This document shows, in pieces, positions 9,313-20,075 of a DNA stretch of 22,337 bases. The stretch is taken from contig RWJK01000877.1 in assembly GCA_004335835.1 (NCBI GenBank), positions 1 through 22,337 of the forward strand, in the 5' to 3' direction. A program made the position numbers and the translations under genes. The notes beneath the pieces are model-generated. The model searched no databases. It was not told where the DNA came from and saw nothing but the letters and a program-made list of their open reading frames with translations. The stretch is from Scenedesmus sp. ARA3. Lineage: Eukaryota; Chlorophyta; Chlorophyceae; Sphaeropleales; Scenedesmaceae. How positions within the stretch are numbered: the first letter of the stretch is position 1; each line of letters begins with the position of its first letter.

Positions 9313-10602
9313 GCGCAGGTAAGTGAAGGCAGCAGCTCACGGGATGCCCAAGTGCCTCAACAAGGAGCACCTGACGCACCAAAAATGACTTCTAAACGTG
9401 CTATAAGTATCACCCGACCGCTTGCGTGCGCCCGATGTCACTGCTTACGAGGGGTTCATAATCAACAGCACACAAGGGACTTGCAAGTGTCCTACAGGCG
9501 GAACTACCAGCCCAATCCAACACATTTTATCGTCGAATTGGCATGAAGGGCATGAAGAGCTGGTTGGTCACAACAGTTTGTGCAAATGAGGCGATCGTCC
9601 TGCTCCACAAGGTGTTCGAGGCAGCTGCAACGACTCTGCTGCAAGACACGGCAACTCATGTTCAACAGAACATAGCAAATGGATCTTATGAGTTTGTAGT
9701 CTGGCCTGCTGGGTTCTAGGACTGGTAATCCAGGTCCAGGGTTTAGAAAGCCATGTGTTCCTTGAAGATTTCTGTGTGTGCTTTCCCATTCTACAGCCAT
9801 CACAGTAACGACGTCGAGTCCTTGCCTCCAGAAATAGCAGCTTAGCAGCACCTCCAATCAAGTTACGCTGCTGCTTATTGCTGCACCAAGCCTGGCGCCT
9901 TGCACTTGCGGCTTGAAGCCGTATGACATGCAGTCACTGTATGCGTACACTGAGTGTACGGCCGCGGCGGTGGCGGCCACTGCACTGCCTTGTAAAATGA
10001 CGAAATCTATACAAAGCCAGGATCCCAAAGGACGCTGGTCATGCACAGCTGCGCACACCTTCAAGCAATGCTGACCCAGAAGACCCCCGCCAAAGTCTTC
10101 TGGCACTGCGAGTTTAGGGCAGTACAGACAAGGCATCGAAACAGCTGAATGTAGTGCCTTCGCATTACACTATTGCACCAGAGAACTGGCATGCCTGAAG
10201 CGATCAAGGCATGCTGCACTGCACTGTGCATTATATATGCAGCGTGGCTGGCCCCAGTGGGCGGAATTGTGTAAAAAGCGACCCAATTAACCATTCAATT
10301 GATCAATTACACGTTTTTCTAGCAAGAGGTGCACCCAGACGAAGGAGCCACTCAAAAACCACCTTGGGGGATTCCTAACCAGCTATTGCAAACCCACAAG
10401 CCAGGAAAGGTGACCCGTGCAATGTCAAGTAAACCAACATTGGAAGCAAGTCAAGTAAACCAACATTGAGGTGACAGGATCATCCAAGGTAACCCATCTA
10501 AAATACCTTGGAACCATCCCACTGGTGGCAACAACAACGCAGCCAACACACAGCCCACTGGGCCAGAATCATCAGACTACTAAAGAAGGATTGGTTTCAG
10601 CC
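9192..10602. other. intergenic, upstream of the transporter and downstream of the unknown gene
   Basis: The transporter promoter and 5' leader should lie in the first part; CTG runs at 9246-9312 fall there. A minus-strand ORF at 9504-9857 includes a Cys-rich stretch (SCRVLQQSRCSCLEHL), and another frame over the same bases is also open, so I do not call it. At 10425-10467 a 19-bp sequence ending AAACCAACATTG occurs twice, 25 bp apart. TGTAA, the usual chlorophycean poly(A) signal, occurs on the minus strand near 10306 and 10152; either could serve the unknown gene. Confidence 0.45.
10425..10467. repeat. short direct repeat
   Basis: GTCAAGTAAACCAACATTG occurs twice in direct orientation with a 25-bp period. 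It lies between genes and its role is unknown. Confidence 0.8.
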
Positions 10603-11991
10603 CTAGTTAGGTCTCCTGCTACTGCTGTTTGTGCCTGGCATCTGCACAGAGCAAGCTGCAGCTGCTGCAGCTGCGGAGGCGGCAGCCTCAGCAGCGACTG
10701 CTGCTGCAGTGGTGGACCTCGCTACAGCCTCAGCCATCTGGAGCTCCAACACTGCACCACTCCTCCTGCGGAAGCAATCACACAGCACCAGTCACTAATA
10801 TGACCACAAATCCTTGTTGTAAAACATATCACAGGAGGTTTGTGGATGGGGAAGTTCGAGCACATTGCCTGTGTTGCACTTTGTGCTGTTGCAATGGTCA
10901 ATTTGCAAGCATTCTGGTCTACAACTCACTCGCAGGGGCCATATCCAGCACAACACTGACTTGCACTCAAGCTGTGTGATACATACCAATGCACATCAGG
11001 CCTGCTGCTGCCAGGCAGCCCCACCTCATCATCTGCCGGGCCCACTGCCCCTCCACCCCTCTCCCTCTACTCTGGCATGGGGATGATCATGTTACCATTT
11101 AAGATATAGCGCCATCAGCCCCGCAGCCCCACCTGTCGTTAAACTGCGCCAGCTGCGCTTCAACCTGTTTGAACTGCGCCTGCAGCAGCGCATGGTCGTC
11201 TCGCAGGTGGCCGTACCGCAGCTGCGCCTGCGACAGCTGCTCACTGTACAAGCGCTGCACGCACACGCCAGCTGCTAGCGCCACTCCTGCAAGCAGGAGA
11301 TGCAGGAAGCAGACAGCAGCAGGCGAGTTTGATGAGACCATGCCAGCATCACATGGTTGCTACGTAGTACGACCCGCAGTCCAGTCTGCCCTGATTGTGA
11401 GTGGTCCCTGCGGTGGCAGATGTCGCAGAAGGACTGCAGCAATGACACCGTCCACCACCTTGCCGCTGCTGCAGCTGCTTCCAGCCTCATGCTACAGCAC
11501 GCGTCAGCTGACTCAGAGCACCACCTAATATACCTGCAATCATGCTACATCATGCGTCAGCTATACGGCGGCACCTATCACTCGCAATTGCTCAGCCGCA
11601 CTAAATAAGGCAGCTGCCTTACGGCCGCTGGGCTAACGCATCACATGAAGGGTGCATGCAGCCGGACCTGTCAAGGCATGTAACAACAAAAACTACTACC
11701 TGCGCCATGCACAGCGCATACACTGTCAAATGGCATGCTGCTGCTGTCACACGCTGGTGCAAGATGCGGTTCCTGCAAGAACAAAGCAGAAGCTGCTGCA
11801 GTTTCTGTGCTGCTGCATCTAATGCTGGCTGTGGCATTGATGGAGTTAGACAGGTCAGCCACACCTGCATATGGCAGGACCTCCTGCACAGGCTGCGGCA
11901 GCTGCTGCCACTGCTGCTTCAAGCCGGTGATTGCTGGGTTGAGGAAGTCAACATCAACCTTCATGCCTGTAGCATGCACAGGCAGCACCAC

Positions 11992-12023
<32 letters not shown>

Positions 12024-12504
12024 GTGGCATCACCACCAGCAGGGCAAGTGCTGACAGCATGCAGCAGAACACTCAGCTGCATGCGACCAGGGATGCACCA
12101 GCAGCATGGTGCTGCCTGCTGCAGGGTAAGACTTGAAACCTTTGGTGTGCCCTGGTGCAATGCTGGTATGTAACATTTCCTTACCAAGTACTTTTGAAAG
12201 GTCCGGGGGCTTCCATGACTTTCTTGCTGTCTGTAGCTGTGCTGAGACTGCTTGTGTGTGTTGCCACAGGTGCTGCTGCACTTGTGTGACTTGCTGCCTC
12301 ATGCCAGTCCACCAAGCGGCGCCAGCTGACCCGGAAGCAGCTCCTGCAGCATGATTTAACGTTAAACTATTTTATGAAGGGCAGGTTCGACGTGACGTGC
12401 ACTTCACAGTATGCTTGCACACCTGCTGCAGATGCTTGAACAGAGCCAGCCCCTGGTGGCCCCAGAGCCGGTGCACTGCTGGCAGAGGCTTCTGGAGTGC
12501 TCAT
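10603..12504 (-). CDS. unrecognised membrane-anchored coiled-coil protein (7 exons, 315 aa)
   Basis: Exons in transcript order are 12504-12423, 12343-12185, 12050-11852, 11772-11700, 11491-11374, 11286-11133 and 10765-10603. All introns fit GT-AG and every junction keeps phase, giving 948 nt (316 codons with stop). The N-terminus (MSTPEASASSAPALGPPG) is Ala/Ser/Pro-rich and disordered. Residues 47-75 form a polar Gln-rich helix (MRQQVTQVQQHLWQ). Residues about 82-106 are a Leu/Val membrane span with poly-Leu. A Trp/Gln/Pro segment follows (LKQQWQQLPQPVQEVLPYA). A second hydrophobic patch is VVDGVIAAVLL. Residues about 213-262 are heptad-like (RLYSEQLSQAQLRYGHLRDD), and the tail is Ala-rich. 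The weakest junction is exon 3 to 4, with donor GTCTAA; an alternative ends exon 3 at 11865. I recognise no family. It could act at any cell membrane, with the coiled coil suggesting a partner or self-association. Confidence 0.6.
11535..11562 (-). repeat. short copy of the start of exon 5 of the unknown gene
   Basis: The acceptor region AGCTGACGCGTGCTGTAG|CATGAG of the exon starting at 11491 recurs 53 bp upstream as AGCTGACGCATGATGTAG|CATGAT. This is the same type of exon-end copy found in the two transport genes, and it supports the acceptor chosen here. Confidence 0.6.
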
Positions 12505-12787
12505 TCTGCATATAAGTATGATTTGTTACTTCTTATGACAGCCAATCAATGCAGCTGCAGCGGAGTGTAGCGGTCACGGAGGTCGCGCATGTAGCAGGCG
12601 TTTGAACTTGGTCTAGTCGCGCATGCATGGAAACATCATACGCAGCACGGATGTCTATCGGAACATATGCAACCCATGTGTTACATTGTTGCAAGCTGAC
12701 AGCATTGACCGCATTGCTGACCTGGCAGTGTTACTGCAGTGCACTTGTGGATGGCATGGACCATGTCAAGCAGACAAGGGATCAGTA

Positions 12788-13084
12788 TGAGGCAAGAAAA
12801 CCGTTTCAGTACTCGTTCGGCGTGTAGTCTGCTTCAAGACCACAGACAAGAACATGGATGTTGCAGCAGCAGCACACCATACGCCCTTCACTTCATCTCG
12901 GCTTGCTGCGCTTTATTGGGTCAGCGTGATTGTTATGGTAGGCCTGATATCTTGGTGGAGTGCTCTTTGCAAACAATCATTCAGGGCCTTTCTTTCAAAG
13001 AACAACAACATTGTTGTTGAACAAAGTTTGTTGCAAGCCACGTGTCACCCGCATGGTGATGCCTGCTGCTGGGTTACTGCCTGA
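12788..13084 (+). CDS. doubtful ORF with one membrane-like segment
   Basis: An open frame after a possible acceptor (TATGAG|GC) reads GKKTVSVLVRRVVCFKTTDK and then a Met at 12854. It has one hydrophobic stretch (LAALYWVSVIVMVGLISWW), then KNNNIVVEQSLLQ, and stops at 13082-13084. The segment is lower in GC than the known exons. No homology is recognised and a second frame overlaps its left side. It may be an exon, an old insertion or chance. Confidence 0.18.
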
Positions 13085-13281
13085 TTTGACCTGAACATTC
13101 GTTTTCTATCAACTTCTGTACTTTTTACTCCATCAGTAGGCGCACATGCTGTTTTGGTCCCGGCTCGCACGTCACATTTTTGGGGGGTTACCGCCTTCTT
13201 CTGCAGCATGTATGTTGCTGAAGCGAAACGGTAGCTGCTGCACCTCTACATTTACAGTCGTATTCTGAGGTCCAAACAGCT

Positions 13282-13636
13282 TTAGGTGCGCATGCACGAG
13301 CTGCTTTCTGTTTCGATCGTCAAGTCCCCGCAAAAAAAACCTTCAACCAGGCTGTTCTGGCACAGCCTGTAGCAGACTGCACCGTGTGCAGTGGTGAGCG
13401 CAATCTCTTCTTCTATGTTTTGTAAGGGTAGCTGCTGTACCTTGCACACCGTTGGTGCCAGCTGTTGGCTTGCCCAGCTGAACAGTACATGCTCATGCAC
13501 TGGCACGTCTGCTGATGCCAGTGGCAAGTGTGACCTGCCAGGTGCCATTTTGTACCTGGTTACACACAATGGGCCAGTGCAGAGCATGTCACGGGCAGCA
13601 CAGCTCTTTGTCACTCGTTGGCATGGGTGCATGAGG

Positions 13637-13733
<97 letters not shown>

Positions 13734-13761
13734 GTTGCTGCACCGTAGGCTCGCCTACCAC
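13282..13761 (-). CDS. doubtful ORF, 159 aa, with a poly-Gln tract
   Basis: The frame starts MVGEPTVQQRQQ, runs through about 31 Gln encoded by the CTG tract, and continues with a mixed, protein-like sequence (VQQLPLQNIEEEIALTTAHG, then SLVEGFFCGDLTIETESSS). The non-repeat part has plausible amino-acid balance, but there is no recognised domain and no splice support. It lies head to head with the H+-ATPase start, about 70 bp away. Confidence 0.22.
13638..13732. repeat. (CTG)31 microsatellite
   Basis: About 31 uninterrupted CTG/CAG units, the longest perfect run inside the window. It lies about 100 bp before the proposed H+-ATPase start codon and is likely to vary in length between strains. 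Confidence 0.95.
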
Positions 13762-13831
13762 GCACCAACCTGATCATTGTCCACAGGGAGTTCCAAACAA
13801 GCAGTCATCTGAAGTGCCGCAGCACTCCAAG

Positions 13832-15473
13832 ATGAGCTCCACAGGTGCGCGGCCGCTGCAGCAAAGCCACAAACCCTAGGTTTTGCTGGCCAGGCTTTTT
13901 TGAGTCAACCCCTGCTGGGCTGACAGCAATGTGCTTTGCTGACAGCACGACGAGCAGCAGGCATGCATAAACCATAAATCAGCGCAACAGGTGCGCGGCC
14001 TCCTCTGCAGCGCTAGTGCTAAGCGCCAGGGTGTGCAGGCCAGGCCGGCTGCGTGCCAGGATCCACATGTAACTACTCATCTTTAATAGTTTGGTGTGTT
14101 TCCTCCCCATACGATGCTTTCGATAACTCCTGATTAGGTTCCCCACTCCTTTGTTGAGTGGGACATGTTACTTAACGTAACATTACATAACACATGACAT
14201 AACCCTGCCTGCATTGGAGCTGGCGGCTGCAGGTGCCTCGGACCATGCAGTGGACCTCGCTGCCGTCATCAGCCAGCCAGCCAATGGCAGCCCGCCAAAA
14301 TGGGGTTCTCACTCCTTTGTTGAGTGTGTATGTGAACTCAACATGATGTAGCGTGTGCCGCCTCTGCCTGCAGTGGAGCTGGCAGCTGCAGGTGCCCCTG
14401 GCAATGTGGACCTCGCTGTCGTCATCAGCCAGCCAGGCATTTTTTTGAAAGAGGATAGTTACATGTGGGTCCTGGCACCATGTTGGATGGTATGAGCACA
14501 ACAGGTTGAACACATGGTCTCAGACCAGAAAGGAGAAAGAGCACCGTAAAACACAATGCACACCCTTGAACGCCAAGTCTCTCATGGTGTATCCATTACT
14601 TGTGCCTCCTCTGCCTGCAGTGGAGCTGGCAGCTGCAGGTACCCCAGACACTGCTGTGGACCTCGCTGCCGACATCAGCCAGCCAGCCAATGGCAGCCCG
14701 CCAGAGCCAGGCAGCAGCAACAAAGTGGAGGCAGAGGTGGACTTTGCCAAGATATCAGTCAAGGAGGCCTTCCAGCTGCTGAATGTGAGTCGCCGCAACT
14801 TTGCAATGCCGTCCTGCTGCAGATGCTGCTGCTGCTGGCCACAAACCAGCCTGCTTGAGAATTTGAGCTGGTACTGCTCGGTCAGCTGACGTATTGCCGT
14901 TGCCCAAACGTGTGCCGCTGCGCCCCAATACCAGCACCCTTGCACGCACTGTTGTGCACCACCAGGGCACGCCTGCTGAAGCATTGATCCACTCTCAAGC
15001 AACGCTCTCTGCCTGTGTGTTGCTGCGCCCGCGCAGGCCACGGCTGCTGGCTTGAGCGAGGCGCAGGCTGCTGAGCGGCTGGCCGAGTTTGGGCCCAACA
15101 GGCTGCCGGAGAGCTCCACCAACCCCATCCTGCGGTGAGCCTTGCAAGTGCTGCTGCTGGCCTCAAACAGCAGTGAGGCATAATGCAGCGGCAGCAGCAG
15201 GGGTAGCCAAGTAGGGCAGGCAGTCAGCTGCACCAGGCAGTTGAACAGCAGCAACACTGCCAGTGCCCATCATGGTGACTGGCAGTAAGAAAACAGCATT
15301 TAGGCATGTTGCATGGTCCGCCTCCACGATTAGATTTCTAATGTGCTTTCTAATCGGCAATTCACAGCCGCTGGCTGCCTCGCCATGTGCAGGCTCCTGG
15401 TTTATCTGTGGACCCTCTGTTCAACAAGCGGCCGCGTCACAGACAAAAGTATATGTGTGATGCATGTGCCTCT

Positions 15474-15507
<34 letters not shown>

Positions 15508-18500
15508 GCTGCTGCTGCTGCTGCTGCTGCCAGGTTCCTGGGCTACCTGTGGAACCCGCTGTCCTGGGCCATGGAGGTGGCTGCAGTGCTGGCCATCATC
15601 CTGCTGGACTACGCGGACTTTGCGCTGGTGAGGGCGCTGCTTGCATCGCGCTTGTGTTACACAACCACATGTAGCTGCTGCCTCTTGGAATAGGTATGCT
15701 TGTGACCCAGACCTTCATCAGTGTCAGTTCACCACTTCAACCACCGGTAAGGGCGCTTTCCGTGTTTCACTAGAGATACCGACCTTCATTGCTGGTGACA
15801 CTGGGCCTGTCTTCCTCAGAAGGCATCACCCAAAACAAGAATGTAAAACAGTGGTGAGACGTAGGCACTCCTGCAGCCGTTGCAGCGCTGCAGCAGTGCG
15901 CCGCTGCTAACGCTATGCTCGGGTGCTCACCAGGCTGTTGGCAAGAAAACAGCAGCAGCTGCACAGTAGTAGGTAGAATGAGTTCCCACGATTGAACCTC
16001 TCAGGCCCATACCAGGCCTGTCCTTGTCCTTCTCTTACTTGCGCGTGGAAGAGCATAGGCTCAATCCGGCTTGCCTGCTTCTGATGCGTAGGACTTGTAA
16101 CTTGTAACTAGCAGCTGCGCAGACTGCCAGGGCCCGAACTCGGCAGGCAGCAGCATGGTGCTGTCTCACAATTGCTCAGCAGAACAGTGCGTAGCCCAGC
16201 CTTTCAGTTGGCAAGCTGCAGCACTGTGATGATGTAGGAAGTGAGTTGCCGAGTGTTGCTTCTGCTGCTGCCGCTGCTGCTGCTGTTTCCCTGCCAGATT
16301 GTTGCGCTGCTGCTGCTCAACGCCACCATCTCCTTTGTGGAGGCGTCCAATGCTGACAAGGCCATCAAGGCGCTGGCAGGCGCGCTGGCACCAAAGTGCA
16401 GGGTGAGCTGCTGCTGCTGCCGCCGCTGCTGCTGCTGCCAGCATGAGTGACACCTTCAACATGTACTGAGCAGCGGTGGTTTTGGAATCGAAGCTGGTGC
16501 AGTAGCGCAGGATTTGAGCTTCTACATGGCAGCTGCCTTCACTGCTGCATTCGCACGTCACTCAGCAGCAGCTGCTGCAAGGAAGCAAGCGTCGACATGC
16601 CTGTGTCTGGGCGTATGCTTCTGCCACCGGCCTGCCGCTGCCTGTTTCTGACCGCCGCAGGCGCTGCGTGGCGGTCAGGTGCGGGCCATGGACGCGTCCG
16701 ACATCGTGCCTGGTGACGTGCTGCTGGTGCGGCTGGGCGACATCGTGCCCGCTGACATAAAGATCTTGGGCGAGGAGGAGGAGGAGGGTGCGGAAGAGGC
16801 GGCAGCACCCATGCAGGTGAGACACCGCATACAGATACAATCGTTACATGTGGGTTCTACCACCAGCTTATACAGATCCTGGGCGAGGAGGAGGAAGAGG
16901 CAGCGCCCATGCAGGTGATATACCCAGGAGAGCAGCGTCGGCAGCACCAGTTGGGTTGACGTAAACAATGTGCAATCCTGTTAAGAAACACAGCATACGG
17001 CTTGTGGGCGCAGCAGCTGAAACCTGGGACGACGTTACAAGCTCTGTTTTTTCACACCTGTGGTTGCTGCCACATTCATGCCGGGTGCTTTTTGTGGTGA
17101 TCGAAGTTGCAACACTTTATTATGCGCATGCTGCTGTTGTTGCCGGCCGCGGATCGACCAGGCCGCGCTGACAGGGGAGCGCCTGCCGGTCAAGAAGCAT
17201 ACAGCTTGACTACAGCAGCTGAAACGCTAGGGATGACGTGGCAGGCATAGATTTTTGTATTTGATGTGATTGCTGCTGCATGCCTGCAGGGTGGATTTTG
17301 CAAGCGATTCTAAATTTGAACACTGTTGTTTTACCCCTGCTGCTGCTGCTGTGTGCTGCTGCAGATCGACCAAGCCGCGCTGACCGGGGAGAGCCTGCCG
17401 GTGAAGAAGTTCCCTGGGGACGTGGCCTTCAGCGGCAGCACCGTCAAGCAGGGCGAGCGCCACGCACTGGTGTATGCCACAGGTGACAAGCGCAGGGCAA
17501 CTCACACCACCGCCTTTTTTTCGCCACCGCCTTCAGGACCTTGTAGCAGTAGTTGAGCTGTGTCATATATTTGTGCACTTCAGCCCTGTCTGTTGTCACC
17601 TGCATCACTGCCCTCGCCTGCTGCTGTCTGGTTCCAGGTGTGAACACCTTCTTTGGGCGCGCTGCTGCCCTCATCGGGTCAACCAACAACGTGGCAAACA
17701 TCCAAAAGGTGAGAGGTGCTCAATCATTCCTTGCGAATTTTCAATTTTTGCAGTACACCATACATGATGCGGCTGTCGTTGCGGGGGAGCAGATGTTGTG
17801 TCCTATGTACATGGCCTCACTCCGCGCAGTGCGTGCTGCTGACACAAAGCAAAAGAATACATTGAGACAGCCTTCACAACGGTTGATCAGCAGGTCAACT
17901 ATAGATCATAATTTCTCAATACCATTGTCTGCTCACATTGGTCTTGCAGACTGCTGCACTTCTGCACCTATCTGCTAGCCGCAGCTGCTCCAAGATTCAT
18001 ACGCTTCTCCCTGCTGCTGCAGGTGATGACCAAGATTGGGGCAGCCTGCCTGATCACTATTGGGCTGTGGATCGTGGTGGAGCTGGCGGTGCAGTTTGGC
18101 GGCTACGGGCACAGCTGCTCCATTGGGGCAGGTCGGCACGGCAGCATGATGCTAGTCATGTGGCAGTGTACAATGCATGCAATGCAGATTGTTTTGGTGC
18201 AAGCTGGCAGCTACGGCTGCTCCATCGGGGCAGGTGGGCACGGCTGCATGATACAAGTCATGTGGCGGGGTACAGCACATGCAGGGTGCAGTGCATGCAG
18301 GGTAGAGCGCATGCATGGCACAGTGCATGCAGTACGGACCCTGCCGCTCAAGCCCGCTGGTTGAAGCTTGTACTTCTGTGTTGTCGCCCGACTCATCATA
18401 TATCTCTACCGAAATGCGGCTGTATGAATGCAGGTCGCTGCCCCACACTGACCAACCTACTGGTCATCATTGTGGGCGGCATCCCCATCGCCATGCCCAC

Positions 18501-20039
18501 CGTGCTGAGCGTGACGCTGGCCCTGGGAGCGGCACAGCTGGCAAAGCACGGCGCCATTGTGGCCCGCATGAGTGCCGTTGAGGAGATGGCCGGCATGGAT
18601 GTGCTGTGCAGCGACAAGACAGGCACGCTCACACTCAACAAGCTCAGCATCGATCTGGCCGCAGCACATCCGATGGGAGGTGAGTGAGGGTTGCTGTGGT
18701 TGCAGTGCGGTTGCAGTAGGACGGCATGCATGCAGTGTGTGGATGCACATGCTTGCAGTGCGTTGGAGCGGCCACGCTAAACAAGTTGAGCATTGATATC
18801 TTTACAATATCACAGCACGCCACCCCATGGGAGGTGGGTGAGCGCGGTTGTGGGTGTGTTTGCGATATGACTGCATGCGTGCATGCATGCAGTGGTGTCC
18901 CTACGTTGAACAAGCGCAGCATAGATCTTACTGCAAGCCACAGTATTGCAAGCAGTCCTGTCCTCACATCACCCGCCACTGTACGCTCTATGGCCTGGCT
19001 GCAGGAGTGGACGTGAACGGCCTGATCAAGTACGCCGCACTCTCAGCTGACATAGTCGGCGAGGAGGCGATCGACCTGGTGCTGCACAACACCTACTGCG
19101 ACAAGGACCGCCTGTGGGCGCCAGCCGGGCCCTACACGCGGCTGCGGTGTGTGCCCTTCAACCCCACTGACAAGTTCACGCTGGCAGTTGTGAGGGATGA
19201 TGCAACAGGGCGAGTGGTGCGGCTCATGAAGGGCGCACCACAGGTGGGTGTGGCGGTATGGTTGCGACACCGTATGATGCTTTGCAGGCAGCAACTGGCG
19301 TGTGCTGCCCTTTCCAGCACTGCTGCTGGCAGGACTTGCTGCAGAAGCGCGCAGTGGCGCACGCGCAGCTAGAGCACCTACAGGGGCTAACGGGCGCTAT
19401 TTTGCGCCTTGTGATCCACTTCCCTGCCTTCGTGCTGCTGGTGCTGCAGGTGGTCCTGAAGCGTGCACACAACTACGAGGCCATCCACAAAGAGGTTGAA
19501 CAGAAGATCAGGGACTATGCCTCACGCGGCTACAGGGCGCTGGGCTTTGGCCTAGCTGAGGGGCCTGGCGGGCCTGATGCGCCCGGCACGCAGTGGCAGT
19601 TCCTGGGGCTGCTGCCACTGTTCGACCCACCGAGGTGAGTGCTGCTGCTGCTGCTGCTGCTGCTGGCTCCTTGCTGCTGATGGTTCTGTGAGTTTGGCGC
19701 TGCAAGTCCCTCGAATGCTGCAGCATGTGACACCATGACAACAGCACTGTAGGCTGCCCCTGTGGGTTATTGGCAGAAAATATCCGACCCGCCAAGGTGA
19801 GTACTGCTGCTGCTACTCTGCTCATCACCGCCGCTGCTGGAGCTGTGCCGTGGAGCTGACGTCAGCAGACGTCACAGCCAGCATGCAGATATGGCGCTAT
19901 GCATCGCTGGTTCAGTCCATTGCTTTCCCTTCCTTACTGTTGGATTGGAAACTCACCATGCAATATATTGCGGCTATATAGCCGCTTGAGGTGCTGTTGG
20001 AGCTCCTGATGGTGCCTATAGAAATTAGAGTGCTTGCGG

Positions 20040-20075
<36 letters not shown>

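Larger units (their letters stand above)
12505..13831. other. divergent intergenic region between the unknown gene and the H+-ATPase
   Basis: The translation starts of two divergent genes bound this region, so both promoters should lie within it. It holds two doubtful ORFs (listed separately) and a long CTG tract. I could not place a TATA box with confidence. Confidence 0.4.

Noticed and set aside
8279..9546. Long Leu/Cys/Ala/Gln-rich ORFs on both strands
   Set aside because: They arise from CTG repeats, which are open in most frames. Only the minus-strand frame of 9191-8937 ends in transporter sequence.
9504..9861. Minus-strand ORFs with Cys pairs, possibly a zinc finger or retroelement remnant
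   Set aside because: Two frames are open over the same bases, the Cys spacing fits no motif I can name, and there is no supporting splice or repeat structure.
17140..17195. A second TGES exon (TGERLPVKK) as a real alternative exon
   Set aside because: The catalytic Ser is Arg, the acceptor is not clean, and no donor follows.
18160..18330. GCATGC-rich stretch as a regulatory site cluster
   Set aside because: It is simple low-complexity sequence inside an intron; no known motif stands out beyond the palindrome.
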